Origin: Kitasatospora sp. NBC_01246
GTDB lineage: Bacteria > Actinomycetota > Actinomycetes > Streptomycetales > Streptomycetaceae
NCBI RefSeq assembly: GCF_036226505.1
Contig: NZ_CP108484.1
Location: 1,178,001 to 1,242,000 of the forward strand
DNA: 64,000 nucleotides
Reading direction: 5' to 3'
The notes below the pieces were generated by a model. The model was not told the origin of the DNA. It was given only the letters and a program-made list of their open reading frames with translations, and made no database searches. Below are positions 17,593 through 26,484 of the stretch, one piece after another. The translations under genes were made by a program, and so were the position numbers. Each line of letters begins with the position of its first letter. Within the stretch, counting starts at the first letter, position 1.

Positions 17593-18174
17593 ATGGGAGT
17601 CAAGGGAGAAGAGACCCGCGCCCGGCTGATCGCCGGCACGCGCAACCTGATCGAGGCACAGGGCTACTTCGGTACCGGCCTCAACCAGATCGTGGCGCAG
17701 AGCGGCGCACCGCGCGGCTCGCTCTACTTCCACTTCCCCGAGGGCAAGGACCAACTGGTCGCCGCCGCCCTCGCCCAGGCCGGGCAGGAGGTCGAGGAAC
17801 TCCTCCGGACGCCCGTCGGCCGCAGCCCGGAAGCGACGGCACTGGTCGACCGGCTCGTCGAGGTCTTCATCGCCCGCCTGGAGGAGTCCGACTACAGCAA
17901 GGGCTGCCCCGTCGCGACCGTGGGCCTGGAGGTGGCGGGAAGCAACGAGCCTCTGCGCCGCGTCTGCGCCGAGGTGTACGCGAGCTGGCAGCTCGTGCTC
18001 ACCGAACGCCTCACCGCCCAGGGGTTCGGCCCCGCCGAGGCGGAGACCGCTTCGGGCCAGGCGCTCGCCGTACTGGAGGGCGCCGTACTGCTCGCCCGGG
18101 TGCGTCGCGACCGCCGCCCCCTGGAGGACGCCCGGCACGCCGTCCGCCACCTGCTCGGCGCGAAGAAGATGTGA
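17593..18174 (+). CDS. TetR-family transcriptional regulator
   Basis: The 193-residue protein has a typical TetR helix-turn-helix at about residues 8-54 (ARLIAGTRNLIEAQGYFGTG, then LNQIVAQSGAPRGSLYFHFP). The C-terminal ligand domain resembles the LmrA/YxaF group (C-terminal motif GCPVATVGLEVAG), which often senses flavonoid-like or other hydrophobic compounds; that is family knowledge, not a ligand call. One palindromic operator precedes it and four more follow between it and the epimerase gene. It is therefore the obvious candidate to bind all five. Confidence 0.92.
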   Translation: MGVKGEETRARLIAGTRNLIEAQGYFGTGLNQIVAQSGAPRGSLYFHFPEGKDQLVAAALAQAGQEVEELLRTPVGRSPEATALVDRLVEVFIARLEESDYSKGCPVATVGLEVAGSNEPLRRVCAEVYASWQLVLTERLTAQGFGPAEAETASGQALAVLEGAVLLARVRRDRRPLEDARHAVRHLLGAKKM

Positions 18175-18275
18175 CCGACCGGCCGCGCCCGCCCTGACCT
18201 CAGGTGCGCGGCCCACCGGACCGCCCGACCCCGCAGTCGGCCGAGCTCCGATCGGCTCCGCTTGATCGTCGCCTG

Positions 18276-18497
18276 AAAATATACCGACCGGTCTACCGAA
18301 TCTCAGCTGACGCATTGATTCCACCCCAGGCCACCGAGGAAATCAACCGACCGGTCTATCGAATCTGAGCCCTCACCCTCCCGCCACCGTAGGCCGCGCC
18401 TGGAAATCTGCCGACCGGTCTACATACTCACCTGCCCTCCCCGCCGCCTCACTCCCACCCAGGCATCTCCCAAAAATATGCAGACCGGTCTACAGAA
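18276..18497 (+). promoter_or_regulatory. array of four TetR operators upstream of the epimerase gene
   Basis: The core GACCGGTC occurs at 18286-18293, 18349-18356, 18413-18420 and 18483-18490, giving centre spacings of 63, 64 and 70 bp. Each copy is preceded by an A-rich run (GAAAATATACC, GAAATCAACC, GAAATCTGCC, AAAATATGCA) and followed by TCTAC or TCTATC. Copies 2 and 3 also share GAATCT(C/G)AG downstream, so the array looks like an imperfect tandem duplication of about 64 bp. The last copy ends 20 nt before the ATG at 18510. Confidence 0.9.
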
Positions 18498-18509
18498 AAG
18501 GGCCTCCAG

Positions 18510-19739
18510 ATGAACTCCACCACCCCGCCGCAGCACCGGCTAACCCAGCCCCTGCCGCGCACCCTGGTCCTCGGCGCGACCGGTTTCCTGGGCCGCTGGC
18601 TGGTTCTCGAACTCCTCGACCGCGGCGAACCGGTGGCCGCCGGCATCCGGGGCGGGCACGGATCCGCACGGGACGGGCAAGTGCGCCACTGGCTCCGCGA
18701 GCACGGCGCCGACGACACCGCACTGACCACCGTCGCCGCCGACCTCACCCGCCCCGGCCTCGGCCTCGGCCCGACGGACGAAGCCCGGCTGACGGACATC
18801 CGCGACGTCCACAACCTCGCCGCCCTCTACCGGTTCGGCCTGGAGCGCACCGAGGCGGACGCCGCCAACGTCGACGGCGCGCTGCACGTGCTGCACTGGG
18901 CCGCCACCCGTCCGGGGCTCCGGCGGCTCGTCCACCTCTCGGGCTACCGGGTCGGCCGGGACGCCACGCCGCGCTACCCACTCCCGGCCGCCGAGACCGA
19001 CGCGCTCTACACCCGCCTCGGCGCCTACGAGGCCTCCAAACTGGTGGGCGACGCCGCCGTCCGCGTCACGGCCGCCCGCCTCGGCGTACCGCTCACCACG
19101 GTCAACCCGAGCAGCGTGGTCGGTCATTCGGTCACCGGCGAGGCCGGACAGTACCTCGGCCTGGCCGAGCTGGTCCGCCAACTCGCCCATCGGCGCCTGC
19201 CGTTGCTCCCGGGTTCGGCGCGGACCTTCCTGCCGGTGGTCGCGGTCGACCACCTGGCCCGGTTCCTCGCCGCCGTACCGGAGTTCGACGACGGTCCGGC
19301 GCACTCCCACACCGTGCTCGACCCCGCGACGCCCCCGCTGCCCGAGCTGATCGGTCTGCTGGCCGACCACCTCGGAGTGCCCGCACCCCGCGCCCTCGTC
19401 CCGGTCGGCCTGGTCCGCCGGTTGCCCCGCGCGCTGACCGGCGCCGACCCCGAGACGCTCAGCTTCCTCTCGGAGGACGGCTACGACACCACGTCAGCCG
19501 ACCGCCTGGCCCGCGCCGCCGGTCTTCACCACCCACCCGTCGCCGACGTCCTGCGCCGCTGGGCGACCCGCCTGGTCGCCGACGGCTTCGGCACCACCGC
19601 CACCGCCACGGACCCCCTCGCACCCGGCCCACGCGCACCAGGCCGACCGAACCCGGATCGCGCCGCTTCCCGAACCGGCCGGTTCGCCAGGTTCGGCCGG
19701 TTCGCCCGGTTCACCGGGTTCGGCGACCGGCGCCGCTGA
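18510..19739 (+). CDS. NAD(P)-dependent epimerase/dehydratase-family protein
   Basis: A 409-residue extended SDR. The N-terminal cofactor fingerprint is GATGFLGRWL (TGxxGxxG) and the catalytic pair appears in GAYEASKLVGD (YxxxK). Members act on nucleotide sugars, dihydroflavonols or acyl thioesters; the exact substrate is not readable. The last ~45 residues are a Pro/Arg/Phe-rich tail (RFARFGRFARFTGFGDRR) not expected in the fold. It is the only gene between the operator array and a strong terminator, so it is the main target of the TetR protein. Confidence 0.85.
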   Translation: MNSTTPPQHRLTQPLPRTLVLGATGFLGRWLVLELLDRGEPVAAGIRGGHGSARDGQVRHWLREHGADDTALTTVAADLTRPGLGLGPTDEARLTDIRDVHNLAALYRFGLERTEADAANVDGALHVLHWAATRPGLRRLVHLSGYRVGRDATPRYPLPAAETDALYTRLGAYEASKLVGDAAVRVTAARLGVPLTTVNPSSVVGHSVTGEAGQYLGLAELVRQLAHRRLPLLPGSARTFLPVVAVDHLARFLAAVPEFDDGPAHSHTVLDPATPPLPELIGLLADHLGVPAPRALVPVGLVRRLPRALTGADPETLSFLSEDGYDTTSADRLARAAGLHHPPVADVLRRWATRLVADGFGTTATATDPLAPGPRAPGRPNPDRAASRTGRFARFGRFARFTGFGDRRR

Positions 19740-19745
19740 CCGGGT

Positions 19746-19801
19746 CGGCAGCACGGTTCACCCCCGGCTCGGGCCGCATCGGGGGGTGAACCGTGCTGCC
19801 G
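19746..19801. terminator. bidirectional terminator, 20-bp perfect stem
   Basis: The inverted repeat 19746-19765/19782-19801 (arm beginning CGGCAGCACGG) is perfect with a 16-nt loop. It lies between the convergent epimerase and methyltransferase genes. Confidence 0.9.
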
Positions 19802-19829
19802 CCGTCCGAGCAGCGGACGCCCGGCGGCC

Positions 19830-20447
19830 TCAGCCCTCCCCGGCGCCTGTCCGTTCGAAGGCGAGCAGGGTCCAGGTCACGCCCGGGCGGGCGTGGAGGT
19901 CGGGACGGGTGACGTGGGTCAGCAGGGTCAGGCCGTGCCGGTCGGCGAGCGCGACGGTCTCGTCGGCCGGGACGTCGAACATCCGGCGGCCGGGCGGGAC
20001 GGGGCCGTGGCGGAGGGAGAGCATCACCCGACCGGCGGGCGCGAGCAGACGGGCGAGCGCTGCCATCGCCAACAGACGCTCCCGGTCGGCCAGATGCATC
20101 CAGACGGCGGTCAGCAGGACCAGGTCGAAGCGCTCCTCCGAGGCGGTGACGGCAGCCGCTTCGGGCAGCGCGTCGTCCACCCAGCGGATGTCGCTGTCGG
20201 CGTGGATCCGCTGCCCGATCCGGCGCAGCTCCTCGGTGGGCTCGGCGGCGACGACCCGGTGGCCGAGGGCCGCGAGGGCGGCCGCGTCCCGGCCGGTGCC
20301 GGCACCGAAGTCCAGGACGGTGCTCGGCGCCCCGGGGAAGAGGTGCAGCAGTTCGCGGTGGACCTGCTCGAAGGTCACCTCCTCGTACTGCACGGCCAGT
20401 TCAGCCGCCGCCTCGGCGTAACCTGCGGTGCCGGCCGGTCGGTTCAC
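19830..20447 (-). CDS. class I SAM-dependent methyltransferase
   Basis: This 205-residue protein has the SAM-binding motif I VLDFGAGTGRDAAALA (about 42-57), an acidic residue after strand 2 (VVAAEP) and motif II DLVLLTAVWMHL. It would methylate an unidentified small molecule. The GTG start at 20447 follows an AGGGGGG ribosome site. It is a single-gene unit convergent with the epimerase gene. Confidence 0.88.
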   Translation of the reverse strand: MNRPAGTAGYAEAAAELAVQYEEVTFEQVHRELLHLFPGAPSTVLDFGAGTGRDAAALAALGHRVVAAEPTEELRRIGQRIHADSDIRWVDDALPEAAAVTASEERFDLVLLTAVWMHLADRERLLAMAALARLLAPAGRVMLSLRHGPVPPGRRMFDVPADETVALADRHGLTLLTHVTRPDLHARPGVTWTLLAFERTGAGEG

Positions 20448-20847
20448 GTGCCCCCCTGGTGTGTCGGACGGCTCCGGTCAGGCCGGATCGCCCGCTACCG
20501 CCGGGACGATCTTCCCCCGATTGCCGCAGCGCTCCAAACCGCGCTTCTTCGCTTCGGCGGCCACCACCGGCGCGAACGCCCGGCAGCCCCGAAACAGGTG
20601 GCGACCCGCATGCCCTCACGCCCCAGCGCCGGTCACCCGGAGCGCCCCACACCTGGAGCACCCCCAGCCGGAGCACCCCACGGCCGGAGCACCTCCTCCA
20701 CCGCGGCGTCCTCCGAATGGACGGCTGATCCGACGACAGCGCGCGCCCCTCCCCCCACCGCTCACTCCACCCTGCTGCCGCCTCCGCACCGCCGACCCCG
20801 CCGCCGGCCGCCCGCCGGCCCGCCCGCCGCCCGGTGACGCCCGTTCC
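20448..20847. other. intergenic region, no gene recognised
   Basis: About 400 bp between two leftward genes. The right half is C-rich with near-repeats of the type CCGGAGCACCCC (20648-20698). No frame here has recognisable protein character. Confidence 0.4.
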
Positions 20848-21078
20848 TCAGGCCTCGCCGGCGTGCCAGGCCGGCCACTGCCAGGGCCGGTCCACCCAGT
20901 GCACACGGGACTCGTCGCGTGGATCGAGGTCGGGGAAGAGCTGGTGGATCCGTGGCTCGAACTCCTCCGGGGCCAGCGGCTCCCAGCCGTGGCCCTCGAA
21001 GTGGACCAGGCGGTAGCGGCTGTCGGTACGGAACTCGGCGACCTCGACCAGGGGCTTTGACGTGCTGTTCGTTTCCAT
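20848..21078 (-). CDS. small acidic protein, unrecognised
   Basis: A 76-residue protein rich in acidic and aromatic residues (EGHGWEPLAPEEFEPRIHQL, later VHWVDRPWQWPAWH). A GGGGG ribosome site lies just before the ATG at 21078. It has no signal peptide or membrane helix. Amino-acid use and codon bias look like a real gene and not like an antisense shadow. I do not recognise a family. Confidence 0.65.
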   Translation of the reverse strand: METNSTSKPLVEVAEFRTDSRYRLVHFEGHGWEPLAPEEFEPRIHQLFPDLDPRDESRVHWVDRPWQWPAWHAGEA

Positions 21079-21355
21079 GCCCCCAGCATGTGGCGGACCT
21101 CCGCCGCCCGCACCCGGGGTACGGCCGGCAGCGTGCAGCCGGGAACGGAGTGCGGAGCGAAGTGCGGAACGGACGGCGCGACAGACCCTCTTCCGAGTCA
21201 TGTCCCGCCGTCGGCGCGCTCGTTGAGTACGGCGAACGGGTCGCCGGACGAGGCGGACGGACTGCACCGGGATCGAGGTCGACCCGGGCGGTGGACCCGG
21301 CAGTGGCGCAGCGGCGATTCGGCGGCGGCGAATTCGGCAGCAGGAGGACGACGGC

Positions 21356-22060
21356 ATGAGCGGGCAACCCGGCGATGGACAGTGGCAGTGGCCGACGCAG
21401 GCGTGGGAGCCACCACCGGTACCCGTCGCGTCCCCGGTCGCGTCGCCCGTCGCACCCCCGCCCGCCGCACCCGTGCCGTCCGCGGCCAGGCCGCAGCGCC
21501 GGGCGTGGGCGGCAGCGGCCGCCGGGATCGTCGCCGTGCTGGCGTCCGTCCTGGTGATGTGCGGCCCCGGATCGGGCGAGGAGTCGTCCGGCGTGGTGGC
21601 CTTCCCCGGCACGTCCCCGTCGCCCTCACCCTCGCCGTCGGTGCCCTCGGTCCCCGACCTGCTGCCGGTACCGGCGCCGCCGACCACCACCGCCCCGGCC
21701 TCGGCGGACGCGGCTCCGGGCGGCGCCGCGGGCCCGACGGCCGGCCCCGGCACGGCGTCCGAGGCCTCGCCGGGGGCGGAGCGGTCGGGCGTGGACGGCT
21801 CGCCGGGCGCGGCACGCTCCGCTGCCGCCCGGGCGAGGCAGAGCCGGACGCCCCGCCCGGCACCGGCCCGGAGCCCGGAGGCCCCGGGGGCCGGCGTGTC
21901 GGCGCCCCCGGGGCCGTCGGCCGCCACGGGTACCCCGGGTGCGACGGGCGGCGGACCGGCCACGACCGGCGGCGGCTCGATCTGCGACCAGGCCGAGCGC
22001 TTCGGCCGCTGGCCCGCCGGCTCGGAGCAGGCCAGGCTCTGCCACAACATCTACGGCTGA
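21356..22060 (+). CDS. membrane-anchored Pro/Ala-rich protein with conserved C-terminal motif
   Basis: The 234-residue protein has a proline-rich cytosolic head (1-48), one transmembrane helix (about 49-68, AWAAAAAGIVAVLASVLVM), a long disordered Ser/Pro/Ala segment, and a short ordered-looking C-terminus with two cysteines (CDQAERFGRWPAGSEQARLC). The C-terminal motif probably folds outside the membrane with a disulfide. Small membrane proteins ending in a CxxAxxxGRW...LC motif are familiar in streptomycetes, but I know of no function. The ribosome site AGGAGG precedes the ATG. Confidence 0.75.
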   Translation: MSGQPGDGQWQWPTQAWEPPPVPVASPVASPVAPPPAAPVPSAARPQRRAWAAAAAGIVAVLASVLVMCGPGSGEESSGVVAFPGTSPSPSPSPSVPSVPDLLPVPAPPTTTAPASADAAPGGAAGPTAGPGTASEASPGAERSGVDGSPGAARSAAARARQSRTPRPAPARSPEAPGAGVSAPPGPSAATGTPGATGGGPATTGGGSICDQAERFGRWPAGSEQARLCHNIYG

Positions 22061-22089
22061 CCGGTCGCCCCAACGATCTTTCCCCGACA

Positions 22090-22120
22090 GCCCGGCCCGC
22101 CACCACCCCCGGGGCCGGGC
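22090..22120. terminator. probable bidirectional terminator
   Basis: GCCCGGCCC-type arms (22090-22098 and 22112-22120) pair perfectly over 9 bp, with a 13-nt C-rich loop, between convergent genes. Confidence 0.5.
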
Positions 22121-22128
22121 CGGGTGCC

Positions 22129-24411
22129 TCACCCCGCCGGCAGCAGCCCCTTGTCCAACCGGGGCGCCAGCACCTTCGCCAGCGTGTCGGTGATGTGCCC
22201 CGCGTCCCGGTAGAGCACCACCCCCTCCAGGACCGCCGGGCAGTCCGGACCGGTCTCGGGGCAGAGCAGCGGCCCGAGGTCCAGCACCCGGACGCGGTAG
22301 CGCTCGGCGAGCCCGCCGGCGAGCAGCGGGTCCTGCTCGAAGGCCGTCTCCCGGGGGAAGAAGCAGGCGTCCGAGCGGCCGTCCGAGGCTGCCAGGCAGG
22401 TCGGGATGTCCTTGCCGGGCATCGGCGTGTCGCCGAGGTAGGCGAGCGGCGCGCCGATGGCCGAGAGGCGGTCCAGCGTGCGGCTCCAGCCCTCGGCGCG
22501 CTCCGGCCCGCTGCCGTACCGGTTGAGGCCGGCCATCACGATCAGCCGTGGCTTGGGACCGGTGGCCAGCCGGGTGAAGGTGTTCTCGCGCCAGCGGTCG
22601 CACTCGTCGAAGGTCCGGCCGAGGACGTTGTTGCGCACGGTCAGGGTGGCCAGCGGGCAGCCCGGCTTGACGAGCACCTCCAGGGCCCAGTTCCGCTGCC
22701 CGGCCAGGGCGAGCGCGCCCGAGATCCACTGGCCCGCGTGCGAGTCGCCGATCAGCACGATCCGGTCGGGGCTGTCCTCCGCGCCGAACAGGCAGCGCGG
22801 GCTGTTCTCGGCGCCGAGCGGGATCTCGCAGCCGTGCCCCGGGGGGAAGTCCTCGCGGGCCCGGGCCAGCGAGGGCGTCAGGCTCAGGACCCGGCTGCCG
22901 GGGGCGAGCAGGGCGGGGCCGTCGACCGCGCCGGCCGGGACGGCGATCGGCCCGGTGGTGTCGCCGAGGGCCCGGACGGTTCCGCCGCCCAGGGTCAGCC
23001 CGGCGATCAGCGGGATCACCAGCGCGCTGGCACCGACCGCCAGACCCCGGCGAGGGGCCGGGCTGCTGCCGTAGCGCAGCGGCTGTTCGACCAGCCGCAT
23101 GGTCAGCCAGGCCGGGACGGCGCTCGCCGCCGTGAGCGCGACCAGGGTGGTCCAGGGCAGCGCGCCGTAGCGGGCCTGGGCGATGGTCAGCACCGGCCAG
23201 TGCCAGAGGTACCAGACGTAGGAGAGCCGGCCGGCGGCTCGCAGCGGACGGGCCGCGAGCAGCCGGCCGACGTCGGTGGCGCCGAGCGCGCGGTGCGCGG
23301 GTCCGGCGAGCAGCACGGCGGCGGTGCCGAGGACGGGCAGCAGGGCGGCGCTGCCGGGGAAGGGGGTGTTGCGGTCGTACCGGAGGACGGCGACCACGAC
23401 CGCCGCCGCACCGGCCCAGCCGAGCAGACGCAGGGCCCGGCCGACCGGCCGTCCGGAGCGGCCGGCCCGGGGCAGCCACCCGGCGAGGGCCGAGCCGAGC
23501 ATGGCGGCGCAGGCACCGGCGGCGAACTCCCAGAGCCGGCTGGCGGTCGAGAAGTAGCCGAGCGGCGCGGAGCCGGCCGTCCAGCGGATGCAGAGCAGCA
23601 GCGAGACGCCACCGATCGCGGTGGTCGCGACGGCGATCGCGGCGGTGCGCCGGCGGCCCCTCAGGTAGCGGGCGAGGCCGAGCAGCAGCACGCCCCAGAG
23701 CAGGTAGAACTGGTTCTCCACGCCGAGCGACCAGAAGTGCTGGAGCGGGCTCGGGTCGCGCTCGGCGCCGAGGTAGTCGGTCTGCTGGCCGACGAACCGC
23801 CAGTTGGCGAACTGGCCGGCCGAGGCGATCAGGTCCCGGGCCAGGTCGGTGCCGCGCAGCGGGTCGAGCAGCGCGCCGCCGGCCAGTGCGGTGGCGACCA
23901 GGACGACCGCGGCGGCGGGCAGAATCCGGCGGGCGCGGCGGGCGGCGAAGTCCCGGAGGCCGATCGGTCGGGCCAGCAGCAGGCCGGTGATGAGGAATCC
24001 GGAGATGACGAAGAAGATGTCGACGCCGACGTAGCCGCCGGTGAACGCCGGCACGGCGGCGTGGAAGGCGAGGACGGCGAGGACGGCGACGCCGCGCAGT
24101 CCTTCGATGTCGGGGCGGAAGGCCGCCCGCTTCCGGGGCTCCTCGGCCGGCTGCGCCTGCGCCGCCACGGCGGTGCCGGCTGCCGTCAGCAGCACGAGGT
24201 CGGCCGCAGGGTCGGGGTCGGCGGCCGCACCGCCGGCACTCGGCGCGGCGCCGGCGGCGGTGGCGGCGAACACCGTAACCGCACCCGGCTCACGAACACG
24301 ATCCGGGACAGCAACAGGAACAGGAACAGGAGCGGTAACGGGAACAGCAACAGGGACAGGAACGGGAACGGCGCGCGGCGGTTCGGCGTTCGGTGGTACG
24401 GCCGTTGACAC
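22129..24411 (-). CDS. acyltransferase 3 / SGNH-hydrolase fusion (OafA-like)
   Basis: This 760-residue protein transfers acyl groups to an extracytoplasmic glycan. The Acyl_transf_3 membrane domain (about 95-430, ten or so helices) starts with IEGLRGVAVLAVLAFHA, holding the conserved Arg and His. The C-terminal SGNH domain shows block I IGDSHAGQW (near 560) and the block V Asp-x-x-His in RDAGHIT. OafA-type fusions O-acetylate lipopolysaccharide, peptidoglycan or other surface sugars. The first ~70 residues are a VPVPVAVPV repeat encoded by GGAACA-like hexamers. A glycosyltransferase gene 153 bp upstream on the same strand ends before it starts. Confidence 0.9.
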   Translation of the reverse strand: MSTAVPPNAEPPRAVPVPVPVAVPVTAPVPVPVAVPDRVREPGAVTVFAATAAGAAPSAGGAAADPDPAADLVLLTAAGTAVAAQAQPAEEPRKRAAFRPDIEGLRGVAVLAVLAFHAAVPAFTGGYVGVDIFFVISGFLITGLLLARPIGLRDFAARRARRILPAAAVVLVATALAGGALLDPLRGTDLARDLIASAGQFANWRFVGQQTDYLGAERDPSPLQHFWSLGVENQFYLLWGVLLLGLARYLRGRRRTAAIAVATTAIGGVSLLLCIRWTAGSAPLGYFSTASRLWEFAAGACAAMLGSALAGWLPRAGRSGRPVGRALRLLGWAGAAAVVVAVLRYDRNTPFPGSAALLPVLGTAAVLLAGPAHRALGATDVGRLLAARPLRAAGRLSYVWYLWHWPVLTIAQARYGALPWTTLVALTAASAVPAWLTMRLVEQPLRYGSSPAPRRGLAVGASALVIPLIAGLTLGGGTVRALGDTTGPIAVPAGAVDGPALLAPGSRVLSLTPSLARAREDFPPGHGCEIPLGAENSPRCLFGAEDSPDRIVLIGDSHAGQWISGALALAGQRNWALEVLVKPGCPLATLTVRNNVLGRTFDECDRWRENTFTRLATGPKPRLIVMAGLNRYGSGPERAEGWSRTLDRLSAIGAPLAYLGDTPMPGKDIPTCLAASDGRSDACFFPRETAFEQDPLLAGGLAERYRVRVLDLGPLLCPETGPDCPAVLEGVVLYRDAGHITDTLAKVLAPRLDKGLLPAG

Positions 24412-24564
24412 GGCGGGGCTCCTTGCAGGGCTGGCAGCGGCGGTTCGGGGGCCGCGCGGCCGAGTGGGGCGGCCTGGCGGGTGAGGTCGTTCCGCGCCGG
24501 TGGGGCGACGCGCAAGGGCAAAGGGAGATCAACTAACAGACGAACTCAGCTCATTGATGGAGCA

Positions 24565-26328
24565 TCAGAAGAGCAGCGGGTCCGCCCAGCCGGAGGCCAG
24601 CAGGCCGCAGAGCAGCAGGACGGCGGTGACGGCGACGGCCTCGGCGCGCCCGAAGCGCAGATCGGCGGCCGCCCGCTCGGCGGCGGTTCCCCGGACGGTG
24701 TCCCCGCCGGTGGCGCGCCGAACGGGCGCGGCGACGTCGCCGCCCTTGCCGCCGCGCAGCAGCGGCCAGAGGGACCGGACGAGCGGGATCATCGTGTGGG
24801 CGGTGAGCCCGAGCAGCCCCACCAGCGCCCAGTACGGCTGCCAGCCGTGCAGCGCGACGGCCCGGCCGAGACCCACGGCCCCGGCGACCACGACCAGGCC
24901 GAGCCAGCCGACCCCGATCCGGGCGACCGTGCGGGCCAGCGAGCTGCCGCCGGAGACGGCACCGGTGGGCACCCAGTCGGCGCTGCGGCGGCGCAGCGCG
25001 TGCGCGATGGCGACCACGTGGCAGAGCCCGCCGAGGAGTTGGACCCGGGTGACCTCGAAGCGCCAGCGGGTGCGGGACATCGCGGGCAGCAGGACGAGGG
25101 CGACCCAGATCGGCGGCAGGAACGGCAGGACCTGCCAGGGCTCGATCTCGTCGGGCGCGAAGAACAGCATGATCAGGGCCGGCAGCGGGATGGCGAAGAC
25201 GTTCACCGCGCTGGTCAGGTAGCCGAGGATGCCGTTCCAGAAGCAGAGCCGGGCCGAGCGGCTGAGCGGCCCGCTGCGGAAGCCGGGATCGCCGACCAGG
25301 GCGAGCGAGCCGAGGCACCAGCGGTACTGCTGGCTGATGAAGGCGGGCAGGCCGGTGGGCGACATGCCCTTGGCGACCAGCGCGGGGACGTAGCGGGTGG
25401 TCCACCCGGCGCGTGCCAGCGAGAGGCCGGTGTAGAGGTCCTCGCTGTGGTCGATCTCGGCGAAGCCGCCGACCCGCTCCAGCGCGGCGCGCCGGTAGAG
25501 CGCGTTGGTGCCGCAGCAGACGGTGCCGTCCTGGGCGTCGCGGGAGGGCTGGATCCAGCGGTAGAAGATCTCCTGGGTCGCGCCGGCCGCCCGCTCCAGC
25601 CACGACATGTCCGGGTCGGTGTCGAAGCACTGGGGGCTCTGCACGATGCCGACCTCGGGGGTGTCGAGGTAGGGCACCAGGTGGTGCAGGAAGTCGGGGC
25701 GCGGGCAGAAGTCGGCGTCGAGGACGGCGATGATGTCGCCGTTGCCCTCGGCCAGGCCGTGGTTGAGGTTGCCGGCCTTCTTGAACCGGCCCCGGTCGGG
25801 CCGGGCCCGGTACTGGAAGCCGTAGGACTCGGCGAGTTCGCGCACTTCGGGACGGGCGGCGTCGTCCAGGACGAGGACGGTCAGCGCGCCCGGCCAGCGG
25901 ACGGCGGCGGTGTGGCGGTAGGCGTTGTCCAGCACGGCCAGCGGCTCGCCGGCGGTGGGCAGCAGCAGGTCGACGCCGGGGTGGCGGGCGGGCTGCCAGG
26001 CGCGCAGCAGCAGGTCGTGCGAGTCACGGGTGAACCGGCGCGCCCGCTGGCCGTCGGCCAGGGAGAGCACCCAGGTCACGGCGTTGAGGACGGTCAGCAC
26101 CAGGAAGGGCCAGAGCAGCGGCCGGCTGAGTGCGAAGAGGCCGAGCGTGACGGTCGCGCCGGTGTAGGAGAGGGTGGCGCAGAGCAGCACCCAGCGGCGC
26201 TGCGGGCCGAAGTACCAGTAGAGCTCCTGATCGTCGGGTGGGCTGGGCAGTCGCAGCGAGTCGTCCGCGACGGCGAGGCGCGGACCGGTGTCGGATGCGG
26301 GCATGGCGGTGCCATGGAGTACGGGCAT
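24565..26328 (-). CDS. membrane family-2 glycosyltransferase (cellulose-synthase-like)
   Basis: About 587 residues. Two N-terminal helices precede a GT2 domain with the nucleotide-sugar site VLDADFCP (DxD), the acidic EDLYTGL motif and the QQYRW motif (QxxRW) that together mark processive beta-glycan synthases of the cellulose/hyaluronan type. A cluster of C-terminal helices forms the translocation channel. It probably makes and extrudes a polysaccharide; the downstream acyltransferase could decorate it. Two in-frame ATGs, 26328 and 26304, fit equally; the longer is given. Confidence 0.88.
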   Translation of the reverse strand: MPVLHGTAMPASDTGPRLAVADDSLRLPSPPDDQELYWYFGPQRRWVLLCATLSYTGATVTLGLFALSRPLLWPFLVLTVLNAVTWVLSLADGQRARRFTRDSHDLLLRAWQPARHPGVDLLLPTAGEPLAVLDNAYRHTAAVRWPGALTVLVLDDAARPEVRELAESYGFQYRARPDRGRFKKAGNLNHGLAEGNGDIIAVLDADFCPRPDFLHHLVPYLDTPEVGIVQSPQCFDTDPDMSWLERAAGATQEIFYRWIQPSRDAQDGTVCCGTNALYRRAALERVGGFAEIDHSEDLYTGLSLARAGWTTRYVPALVAKGMSPTGLPAFISQQYRWCLGSLALVGDPGFRSGPLSRSARLCFWNGILGYLTSAVNVFAIPLPALIMLFFAPDEIEPWQVLPFLPPIWVALVLLPAMSRTRWRFEVTRVQLLGGLCHVVAIAHALRRRSADWVPTGAVSGGSSLARTVARIGVGWLGLVVVAGAVGLGRAVALHGWQPYWALVGLLGLTAHTMIPLVRSLWPLLRGGKGGDVAAPVRRATGGDTVRGTAAERAAADLRFGRAEAVAVTAVLLLCGLLASGWADPLLF

Positions 26329-26484
26329 GCGGAGATGGCCCCCCTGGGCTCGGACGGAACGTGGCCGTTCGTTCCGCCAGCCTCTCACATTGGCCTAGAC
26401 CAATAATGAACGAGGTGTGACATCTCCACATCGCCGCAGGTCAGGACTTTGACATTGCGTCACCGCACTGATGGAACGTCACCA

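Noticed and set aside
18276..18497. Evenly spaced repeats that might be a CRISPR array
   Set aside because: The repeated unit is a short palindrome, spacer lengths differ (63, 64, 70 bp) and spacers 2 and 3 are themselves similar; there is no cas gene. Operator array is the better reading.
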